64,000 nucleotides of DNA from Siphonodentalium dalli. Lineage: Eukaryota; Mollusca; Scaphopoda; Gadilida; Siphonodentaliidae. The stretch spans positions 180,518,011 through 180,582,010 of the forward strand of contig CP136064.1 of NCBI GenBank assembly GCA_032622095.1, read 5' to 3'. How positions within the stretch are numbered: position 1 is the stretch's first letter; every line of letters starts with the position of its first letter. The notes below the pieces were generated by a model. It saw only the letters and a program-made list of their open reading frames with translations, had not been told where the DNA came from and ran no database searches. Positions 34,339 through 44,363 of this stretch are shown here, in pieces. The position numbers were made by a program, and so were the translations under genes.

Positions 34339-34882
34339 ATGGGAGGCCAAATTCACTGTTAATAATTATTTGCACTTAAGTGCAATTATTTGTGCTTAAG
34401 CACAATTATTTGCGCTTATGCTGCAAGTTATGCAAGCTCAAAATTTATTTGCGCTTAAAGCACAAATATTTACGCTTAATTACAATATTTACGCTTAAGC
34501 ACAAATCAGTTATTTATGCTTAAGAACAATTATTTGTGCTTAAGCACAATTATTTGCGCTTAAACACAATTATTTGTACGTAAGCACAATTTTGAAGCGC
34601 AAATAAAGAAATTAAAAACCATTACCTAACACACCCTGTTGATATTGGCAGAGTCCATCACACATTAGAAGTTCAAACATGGGGAAGTCTATTTTATTTT
34701 TGAGGGAGGATCTATATTGATGGGGAATGAAATGTACATATTTGAGCTTAATAAGTGTGCTTAAGCGCAATGCTTTTGCACTTAAACGTAAATAATTGAG
34801 CTTAAGTGCAAATAATTGAGCTTAAGCACAAATAATTGCGCTTAAGCGCAAATAACTATTAAAAGTCAATTTGGCCTCCGGT
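34339..34882. mobile_element. MITE with perfect 8 bp target duplication, built from GCGCTTAAGCGC-type palindromes
   Basis: AATATCGT at 34331-34338 and 34883-34890. The inverted ends contain GGAGGCCAAATT. Next to both ends are arrays of a roughly 20 bp unit, 'caattatttgcgcttaag' on the left and 'gcgcttaagcgcaaataa' on the right. The unit contains a 10-12 bp palindrome (variants with A, T, C or G at the second and eleventh bases). About 8 units lie on the left and 5-6 on the right, around about 150 bp of plain sequence. No gene. Confidence 0.8.
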
Positions 34883-35849
34883 AATATCGTTGTTGACTGA
34901 TATAAAACGAAGATGATGTCTCCTATAATAGTGTCCTATTATAGGCTATCATAATTGGTTACTTGGACGCATCCAGTGTAGTGTCTTAGCGACAAATTTG
35001 TTTCATAGTTGAACGGACTGGACGAAAGTGCCATTTTTTATATTATGTCAAGTTATATGTCTGCTCTTTCAGAAAGTGAATTAGAAACCAGTTTCTGATC
35101 AATAATAACGATTGTTTCGAGTATAAATCCAAGATGGCCGCCAAACCCAATCATTATTTCATTATGACGTTCCAACTGGTATAAAGGTCAGGCCGACCAG
35201 ATTAAAAAATTATCACTTTTTGTACCAAAAACATGAAATTTTGTCATAAAATCGTTCTCGTTTCAATTATTTAGGAATAATAAACGGACAATTTCTTAAA
35301 ACTGTTTCAGTGTAGATCAAAATTTAAGATTGTTAAAAAATCGGAAATGAAAACATCTCGGACAAATTCGTAACCATATTTTAGAAATTTTGGTTTATGT
35401 TACCCATGAACTTTTGTTTTTGTGATAAACATCCGATAGGATATGGATGAGAATCTATAAATGACACTATTCGATCGCATTTCTAAATACTGTAATGACA
35501 ATTGCACACACAATGACCAAAGTTGAAATTTACAACTTTTTCGACTAAATCATACGCAATTTTGTAAGAAAATCCTCGTCATTTCAATAAGTTTGGTCCA
35601 ATAGATGGTCATTTACTCATAGCTAGATATTTGCGGTAGTTCATAAATGTTTGGTCTTATATGTTTTGGACATATATACTGAACACAATTAATACAACTT
35701 ATGTGGCTAATAATATGTAACAACGCTTCAGAAATTTGGTTTATGTTACCCCTCACCCCAAAAATGTGACTTTGTTGTAAGGATTCCATAAATCTTTGGT
35801 TAAATCTTATAAAGTGAGTTTGTCGATAAGCAGTTCGTCAAATATACAC

Positions 35850-35937
35850 AGAACGACACGATGTGATGTAAATGGGTTTGTCGATACCACAGCACCCGTG
35901 CCGTATCGACAAACCCATTTACACATCGTGTCGTTCT
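35850..35937. repeat. Palindrome with 34-37 base arms
   Basis: 'agaacgacacgatgtgatgt' on the left pairs with 'acacatcgtgtcgttct' on the right, and 'aaatgggtttgtcgata' with 'tatcgacaaacccattt', round about 17 bases. A three-base insertion in the left arm is the only break. Confidence 0.75.
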
Positions 35938-37804
35938 GGCCGGATTCGTCATCTCAGGTTTAAACCTGGTCTACGTAAACCTCTAGGTTTAAACCACCGT
36001 GAGTCAGCATAATCCGCGGTTTAAACCCGAGACCACAGGTCTAAGTGACGCATTCGTCATCTCTGGTTTAAACCTGGTCCAGCCAGACCAGTGGTTTAGC
36101 AGTAGTGTCTCTGTATCGTCGAGATTATTAAACGTACTTTTCCTAATGCGGACCGCCTCGTTTTATTGATTGCGAAAATCAATAATTACGACAGCGGTCA
36201 TATTTTGATTGGAAATTTATAAGCGAGAAGCAGTTACACATATAAAGCGTATGGGGATAAGTTTTTGTCAATTTCAATATTGTTTTTGCGTTTTATAAGC
36301 TTAAACCGGCAACTAAACCATCTAATTCGGCGGTCCAGCTAAACCAGCTTTATCGAGGCTAAACTTGAGATGACGAATCCGTCTTTTCTTCATCGCGGTT
36401 TAGAATTGTTAAACAATCAGTCAAAGGGCGGAGCTGTAAATAATCTCGAGTGAGGGCGTGTATAAGTGGCGTCTGCCGACAGGTGTTATAATGTCACAGT
36501 TTGATTCATTCGTACGCGAGCTTTGCTCAGATATGGACATGTTCCTAAATATATGATTTTTACAACTATCTTGTTGTTTTTTTGTTTGGCTTGTGGCAAT
36601 CACAAATACTGGTGTTTTCTACGAATTCATTTGAAGGGTTCAACGTTTTAATTTTGACACCAAAACGATGCTACTTACTGCATCACCAGTTATGCTATGC
36701 ACATAGTTTACAATCCTAAACTTATATTGCTATATGAGTCAAATTTGATAACTTATTTTGATGTAGATCATGCCACAAAGCTCTACTCTGGCTACGCCCA
36801 TAAATTCCCATAATATTCTACCAGTTCAAAACATGGGAACCTTTTTGATTTTATGCATGACGGGACATTTATGATATTGAAAAAAAATCAACGCATGTAA
36901 TATATTTCTTTATTAAAAGCTGTCACCCTGCATGATTGCCCACTTTCAACAATTCAGATGCCGCGTATGGTGTGCACTCATAAGGAAATTGCCTTTACTT
37001 GACTGGCATCTTGGTCCAGAATTGACTCGATTATGGAGACTTTATTCAGCACCAGAGGGGCTTTGCGCACATTTTGATCATTTGAACATTTTAATTTAAA
37101 AACAAATTTAATTAAATTTAGAACAAACAAATGTTAAGTTAAATTTTGTTTCTCTTTAGATTCAACTCCTTACTCAATTTAACACATTTTTTTAAATTAT
37201 ATTTTTTTTATTTTAAATCAAAATGTTTAAAACCTGACGCCGTTATACCACACGAATCACCACACCTAATCTAATTGAAATCGGCACAGGGGTATTGGAG
37301 AACAGTTATGAACAGACAAACGGACATACAGATAGACAGCTACTATACACTTAAATATATACAGATATGTATACATGTAAATACACCAATTTTTATCTTT
37401 GTGGATGAAGCATCTTGCAGAAATCTATCACAAACAAAGTGATGAACAGAGCGTGAAACTCGTGTTGAGAGACAAGCCCTTTGTTAAATTGATTTAAACA
37501 CAGAATGAGATCGGATTAATAGTCAATGAGCGATACTTGATTCTCAATGAATAAATCCATTGAGCGTGCACGCGGTCACGATGATTTATGACTTGGCAAT
37601 AACCATTATATCGGCCTATCTTTTGGTCCGATTGGTAAGAGAGTAGTTTGATTGCATACTCATATTACCGAATCGAGTTGTCAATTAGCTGGCAACCGAA
37701 CGACAAAAACGCTTCCTTAGACCCGGTTTGGCTGGACCGCCAATGTAGGTTTAAACCAGGTTTAAACTCGGAGGTTTAAACCGGATATGACCAATCCGGC
37801 CAGA
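35936..37804. repeat. Cluster of inverted repeats with GGTTTAAACC and GGATTCGTCATCTC motifs
   Basis: The outer ends 'ctggccggattcgtcatct' (35936) and 'atgaccaatccggccag' (37804) are inverted. Internal copies of 'attcgtcatctc' and 'ggtttaaacctgg' lie near 36052, and the complement 'gagatgacgaatccgtc' at 36369-36385. GGTTTAAACC or a close form occurs at least six times. This suggests related elements inserted into each other. Also contains half of an F3 foldback element (36765-36910). No gene. Confidence 0.5.
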
Positions 37805-37892
37805 GGTGTTTATAAATATTACACGCTTCGCGTCATAGAATCCGTGCATTAAAAAAAACAGGATTAGAAGGTTTATTTATGCTCATACAGGG

Positions 37893-39078
37893 CGTGTTTG
37901 TCACTAGTCCAAGTCTTCGTGTACTAAAACCAGCTAAGATATTGGGATGGCGATGCTGGTCTTTAGTCCAAGACCGCTTGTATACCAATCCTTTGACACG
38001 ACTTACGCCCACGATCTGTGGCGGGAATTTGTGGTGTATTTTACTGGATTTACCTAGCAAATCAATACATGATGCTATATGCATCGGAAAGGCTTACATC
38101 TTATGGTCATAATGGTGTATAATAATCTAACTTTAATGTTAAATTACACATAGAATATTCCGGTTGATTGCCACACACATCGATTTGTTTCTCTGTTTGT
38201 TTACATTTTAACCGAAAGCCGAAGTGGTCCGAATAAGTTCGGCATAATCCGCTGTTTGTTCTACTAATTCTACTTTCCGTTTCTATATATAGCGCGGGTT
38301 TTCCGAACAAAAATAGCGAAAACCGATCGCCCGAAAGTCCAGTTTTCTATGTGCTTTCAGAACAATTCCCGCACTGAAAACTTAATGACATAATGGAGGA
38401 TCAGAACGGTAGTTTTGTTGACAATTTTCGCAAGCAACTTGTCAAAATTGGAGCAAATTAGAACTCTTGTGTCTGACTTGCCATGCGTGATGTGCATTTG
38501 ACATCTGTGTTGATAAAATAATCGGAGAACCGAATCACAGTTTCGAAATATAGTTCTTCCGTTTTAGTGGGACTTTTCAAACTTAAGGTTCATTTATTTA
38601 GTGTATTACATTTATATCTCCAATGTTTAATTAATCTATTTATTATTTTATTTATTGACACACATAATTACGATTACAATGGAGAATTCATCGTAATTTG
38701 CGTTGTTGTCCAAAATCTACGGAATATTTTCAACGGAAAATGCCGAACGCAGTTCGCAAGGTCAACTGAGTTCGCATACTTTAAAAAATATGTAAACACT
38801 GCGGCAAATGTTTCTTTTCACATTAAATTACCGCTTTCAATTCACAACCGATGTGGGTTTCAGATAAAATAGCATGTCTTCTGCGGAAACTATCCGTTTA
38901 TTGTAGCAATTGTGATATTTTATTTCATATAATTGTGGTTTTATTTGAGCGGATCACTAACGCTTAAGTCCTGTCAAAGGAATGCATGGGCCTGGAACTC
39001 GGACTAAAGACCGGCACCTCCATCCCGATATCTTAGCCGGCTTTAGTACGAGAAGACTTGGACTAGTTTGTCACGTGT
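37893..39078. repeat. Inverted repeat pair of about 80 bp arms
   Basis: 'cgtgtttgtcactagtcc', 'aagtcttcgtgtactaaaac' and 'agctaagatattgggatgg' at the left are matched, inverted, by 'ccatcccgatatcttagcc', 'gctttagtacgagaagactt' and 'ggactagtttgtcacgtg' at the right. The short frames over the left arm are not supported as genes. Confidence 0.6.
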
Positions 39079-39536
39079 GATGATTCTTTTATTTAAATAG
39101 TTCCAATTTTATGGTTGAGGCGAACGTCATGAACGTCATATTACGTCAACGGATTTGTAAATATGGAACAGCAATAACACTGTACTTCTGGGAACAAGCG
39201 TGTAATAAATGATAATTTAACAACCTCGCTGTCAGTAGACTGTTGATATTTACAATTGTATGTCTTAATATTAATATTAAACAATTATATTTGATGGTAA
39301 AATACCCATCATTTCAAATATTTTCAACCAATATAAGGGAAATTTCCCAAGATAATATACAATATTAGATCTTAAAAGTTTCGAAAATGAATGTCGAATA
39401 CAACACATTTAAAGATACGGGCGGCGGTTATGCTGTTAAAATATTCACCTCCGTCAAAAACCGCCATAAACAGAAAGAATAGTAAAATATAGACAGACAT
39501 TGTTCTTATACCAATCAGAAATATGGCATAAACAGT

Positions 39537-40400
39537 TTGTTACCCTCCTCCCTATTTTCGACCCTTCTGATTGGCCCATGTCCTGTCACGTGCCGGGCGA
39601 CAAATCACACTGTCGCCCGCGGAGCCGGGATACATTGTTTTTGTCGCCCGCCTGATGTTATATTGCAAGAATATCTCCAAACATTCACTGCTGTAACAAT
39701 ATTTCACATAACTACGATGTACTAAAATCATAGATCTTGTGGTGTTTGCTAATTTGCATATATTTAGTGAAAACAAATATTCGAACTTTTAAGTTGATAC
39801 TTTTATCGGACAAGCGTTATTGTGTCCTTTTTACATCGAAACATCTCGGTGATTCAATATGTTCATGTCGACATTATGGTGCAAGATTGAAAGAGTGGAT
39901 CCCTTGAGGTTGGTTGGTTATAAATGTTTGCTGGTGGACAACGTAATGAATACGTTTGTCGCGAATATTGAATATGCCACATTGCAGAAGGCGATAACAT
40001 ACCTTATTAAGTTATGGCTTATTGGTTTACATTGCATGGACCGATATTGACGATTTTACCACCAAAATGATCGTAAATAAACGCTGATTATCAAACGCTT
40101 ATAACGGCTTGACTATCGTTCATGGAACAGAAATATTATAGGACGATAAGTAGTTACTGGAAATATACATAATCGGGAAAAATAGCACTCGTGACTCAGT
40201 GCAACATCGTGCGTGTGGATGGCAAGGATTTTTTCCCGTGGTATAATCGGATAACAAAACAGTTGTTGCCCTTTTTCTCGGGAGACATCGAGATTTGTCA
40301 CCCGCTCGAGAACGGAATTCTGTTCTCGAGCGGGTGACAAATCTCAATGTCTCCCGCGACAGCGGGCGACAACTGTATAATGTTATTGTCAATTTTTTCT
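39537..40400. repeat. Region of 'gtcgcccg' inverted motifs, including a near-perfect palindrome at 40279-40356
   Basis: 40279-40356 reads the same on both strands apart from one base near each centre side. It has arms of about 36-39 bases ('cgggagacatcgagatttgt' ... ) centred on GAATTC at 40315-40320. Flanking 'gtcgcccgc' / 'gcgggcgac' motifs occur near 39610, 39645 and 40360. No gene. Confidence 0.7.
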
Positions 40401-40577
40401 CCATTTGTTGTGTAAGCAAAAAAACGTTACGTTAACTGGCTTTGGTTTAGATCCGGATATGGTAAACATAAAGAGCGTTATTTGTTACTGGTTTCCTGAT
40501 ATGGAAACAATAAAGAGCGTTTATATCATGTGTGTGTGATCAACAAATTGAATTGAGCTGTGTTATGTAAACAGAAG

Positions 40578-40893
40578 CACAACTTCTGTAACACGAGCAT
40601 GCTCTTGTTTACGTACGTACACCATCGTACGTCTTGACGACAATATACTATTTACGCGCTGATTATGTTCGGCATATGAACAAAACTATATATTTTTTAA
40701 TATTCCTTCTGTTGATGGCGATTTGAACAAATATGAATATTTCTGCAATGAACGCCATCAACAGAAGGAATATTAAAAATTATATAGTTTTGTTCATATG
40801 CTAAACATATAATCAGCGTGTAAATAGTATATTGTCGTCAAGACGTACGATGGTGCACGTAAACAAGAGCCTGTTCGTGTTACAGAAATTTGT
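40578..40893. repeat. Large palindrome, arms about 140 bp
   Basis: The left arm from 'aacttctgtaacacgagc' to 'tattccttctgttgatggcg' pairs with the right arm from 'cgccatcaacagaaggaata' to 'gttacagaaattt'. It has only scattered mismatches and a loop of about 30 bases. Its outer side meets the right arm of the 35011 structure. Confidence 0.8.
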
Positions 40894-41723
40894 TCGGATG
40901 AGGGATAACTCAAATCAAGTTTTCTGAAACGTTGTTACATATTAGCTACATAAAATGTAATCATTTTTTTTTCAGTATATCAAATCTAAACATAAGACCA
41001 TACACTGTGAACTATGATTACTATCGCTGATATCCTATGAGCAAATGACCATTTATTGGACCAAAATATTTGAAATGACAAGGATTTAAAAAAAAAATTG
41101 CATGTTTAGTCGGAAAGTTGCAAATTTCAACGTTGGTCATTGTGTATGTAATTGCCATTACAGTATTCATAAATGTGATCACATAGTGTCCTTTATTAAT
41201 TATCAACCATGCTCTATATCGGATGTTTATCACAAAAACAAAATTTTGTGATTTTTGGGGAATTTGTCCCAGATGTTTTTAATATGTGTTGTTTGCAGTA
41301 TACCTTTCCAAAATTTTATATATCTTAACCTTTGATCTACACCGAAACAGTTTTGAGAAATTGTCCGTTTTTTTATTCCGAAATAATTGAAACGAGAATG
41401 ATTTTATGACAAAATTAAAAAAAAAAATTGGTCCAAAAAGTGATAAATTTCACATTTGGTCAGCCTGGTTTGCTACTATCTAATGCTTCACAATATGACA
41501 ATGCCGGGTGGAATGACGCCTTTATTAGGTATGTGCCTTAACTTTTATACCAGTTAAATTGGAACGTCATGGTGAATAATTATTGGATTTGGCGACCATC
41601 TTGGATATATACTGGAAACAAGGGTTAATATTGATCAGAAACCTGTTTCTAGTTGACTTTCGGAAAGAGCACATAACTTTGACATAATATTAAAAAAATG
41701 AGACTTTTTGGCCAGTCCGTTCC

Positions 41724-43688
41724 AAAAAAAAAACCCCGCTAAGTTACTACATTCTAATGGATTATGGATATATCGCTTGTATGCCCATTCAGTTTTCCAA
41801 CAATAGTTGTGTTTGACCACAGGAGCCTGGAATTTGGTAAAAAACCCTCTTTTATTGGCGGAACCAGAACCGGGGCCGAAGTTATCTGTTATGCCATCAA
41901 CCAATCAAATCGCGCGTACTCTGAGCCGCTCTCCAATGCAATGGGGGGAAATCGAATCACTACAGAAAGTTATTTTAAATCACAAATCTAGCGACGTACA
42001 TCTGATAGTATCTTCGCCTGCTTTTTATTAGATTAGATTTATTCGATGGTTCAGGATATATCACATGGTACATGATACACATACTATGGGTATGATTACA
42101 ATTTGAGTAAATAGGATACATAACAGTAGGGGTATATAATATTATAATTATAATAATTTATATTAAATATATATGTAGGGTTCTGATGAGACAGATAAAG
42201 TTCAGACTGTGCAAATAATTGATATATAAGAGAATATATCAATTTTCTCAAGAATTAATTCATTTTATAGAGGTTGCCTCCAGAATATATGATAAATTAG
42301 GTGGCAGAAATCTGTATAAAATAGAAATAGGCCTACTCATGTGACCTGAGACCATCATCAGGGATAACGCAAAAAGTTATCTAAATGAGAACTTAATTCC
42401 ATTGCGGTCCCTGGTGGCTTTCGGTACATGGGCAGTGCGTGAAGTTCAAAACTTCGGAGCATAATGTATAAAAGTATTTAAAATATGAATTAAATAAAAT
42501 AAAAGCCATTTCAGAACGAGACTTATATGGAGAGGAAAAGCTGATAAAATAAGTCAACACACAAGTAATGAACTTCCAACAGCACTCCGCCATCCGCATA
42601 TACACACTACTGCCATGTATGGCCGGCTTTGGACTGGACTGTCCATGACCGAAAGACGGAAAACCGAAATACAGACAGCAGTGACAAATAATGCAACTGG
42701 CTAAATACTGCCATCACACATTACAATATAAGTTGAACTGTTGTATCGAGAAAAATCGAGTTAGAAGATGATAAATATCGATTGTTCCTAGTAAAAGACA
42801 AATGGATTTACTTCTCTTTTCATCAATTTCTCTAGTAGTTGATGTTTAATGCAAAATTTCCAGTGTTTGAGATAAAATGGGTACGACTATGGTATGTTTT
42901 ATCTAGCCCATTCCACGAGCATATTATATATCCGAGAAATACGCATTGAAGCTATAAAGAAAACAACTTTGAACACGATGTTTGGGTCCACCAAAAACAA
43001 AAGAAAAAGAAGCCATTTGCAAGGCATGGAACAGAAAAGAGCGTTTGTGTTAGTCCATTCCTGATATGGTAGAAATAAAGAGCGTTTATTTCACTTCTGT
43101 GCGAAAAATTGAAAACAGCTGGAAAATGGCAAGTATTTTTCATAGCATATCATATCACATAACATATGCGGTCGGTATATCAATATTTCGTGTATTTGTC
43201 AACGTATCTTATATATTATCTTATATGGAATACTGCTGGGCCAACCTATAATTGGTCGGGGGGAAATGGAACCCGCTAAACGAGGAGACAACCGAAAGCG
43301 ACAAAATGTCCAGACAGCGAACCGCGAGAGCGCCAATATGTCATTTCATTATCTTGATTCCGATGGTTCTGTTGTTTGATTTCTTCGCGGAATGCAAAAC
43401 AATCAAACGAGATTTCGTTTCATTTGATTATTTCGCTTTCCGCTGTTCCCTCGACACGAAATCTCGTTTGATTATTTCGCTTTCGTCGAGGCGAGAAAAT
43501 CAAACGGCAGAACCACCGAAAGCGAAAATTTTCATTAGTAGGCCTACATATATTAAGTTCGTGATCATTGGGTGCAACATGTTCCTGTGACTGCACGTAC
43601 ATACATACGCACATTGTGCTCATGTGTCAGTTTTCACCCGTTTCTTCCTCTCAGGTGTGCATGCACCAGTCTGGGTTTGTTCTCATTT
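41724..43688. other. No supported gene
   Basis: Several frames of 60-112 codons occur, none with a recognised domain. 43033-43087 holds two more copies of the AATAAAGAGCGTTT motif. 43390-43510 contains repeated 'aaatctcgtttgattatttc' / 'gaaataatcaaatg' phrases. Otherwise nothing. Confidence 0.45.
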
Positions 43689-44363
43689 TCAATTTTTGAA
43701 CAAGAATTTCATCGCTTGTGTTATGCACTCCACATATAATGGATATTCTCAGAGATCGAGTCTTACAGCGTGGTTCACAGCTTTTGATCCCACACCTAAT
43801 ACCATTTTGCACAAGTTTAGATATATCTTTTCACGTGGACTATCGTCTCTCCGTGACATTTCCGGTGTCCATATTTCACTACAGTATGGTAAAACAGGTT
43901 TTAAAAGAACTCGGAATAGTTTTATAGTAGAACATTTCACTAGCAGGTGGTATTGATTGTTTATTGCTGTCCTAAGTTTGTGAACCACTTTAAATGCGTG
44001 GTTTGCCAAGTTTTCCTGTGCAAGTTTAAATGAACTATCGCGTGCAGCGGTTCGTCTCATCCAATTACCGGCTTGTATCAGGTAGTCACGGCCATTTTCA
44101 TACACTCGCGTTTGAAACTGGTTTTGAATTTGGTGTGGCGAAACTAACTGGTCTCTGCGCCGGAGCAGTTCTTGTGGGTCCAGGGTGCGTTCGATCGCAT
44201 TCATATGTCCAGGGGTCGTACACTTTCGACATGTGACGTCATTTGAACACTCCCAAGCGCGGTGATTTGATTGAAGACATCGTGAACACCGGATAACGAG
44301 CTGCCTTGGCCTCGTCGCATACGTGATTGGGAAAATGCTTTTGGGAGCAATGTTTATAGCCAT
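43689..44363 (-). pseudogene. LINE remnant: zinc knuckle joined to the C-terminal part of a reverse transcriptase
   Basis: A single minus-strand frame starts near MAINIAPKSIFPITYATRPR; upstream residues HRM... continue for about 13 codons. It carries a CX2CX4HX4C knuckle (CSRCLQSNHRAWEC) and the start of a second (CRKCTTPGH) that lacks its last Cys. It then passes, without the rest of ORF1, the endonuclease or the polymerase core, into a LINE reverse-transcriptase tail: LANHAFKVVHKLRTAI, LLKPVLPYCSEIW, LNLCKMVLGVGSKAVNHAV. A TGA at 43749-43751 interrupts; the frame resumes EYPLYVECITQAM, the usual 'RYPLY' tail. This is a chimeric, internally deleted non-LTR retrotransposon. Confidence 0.7.

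Larger units (their letters stand above)
35011..41723. mobile_element. Large inverted-repeat structure, arms about 700-800 bp, total about 6.7 kb
   Basis: The outer left arm (35011 to about 35760) matches the outer right arm (about 40900-41723) in inverted order over its full length: 'gaacggactgg' / 'ccagtccgttcc', 'gaaaccagtttctgatcaat', 'ccaagatggccgccaaa' / 'ttggcgaccatcttgg', 'aaaatcgttctcgtttcaat', 'gataaacatccgat'. Divergence is moderate. The interior contains further nested palindromes listed separately. No transposase frame longer than about 100 codons exists. I see no target duplication. Confidence 0.65.

Noticed and set aside
34360-34870. Regularly spaced short repeats that could look like a CRISPR array
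   Set aside because: The repeats are palindromic and vary from unit to unit, spacers are only a few bases, and the whole is bracketed by inverted ends and an 8 bp target duplication in animal DNA.
41635-42031. Overlapping frames of 74-89 codons on both strands
   Set aside because: No domain, no acceptable splice borders, and adjacent to the end of a large inverted-repeat element.
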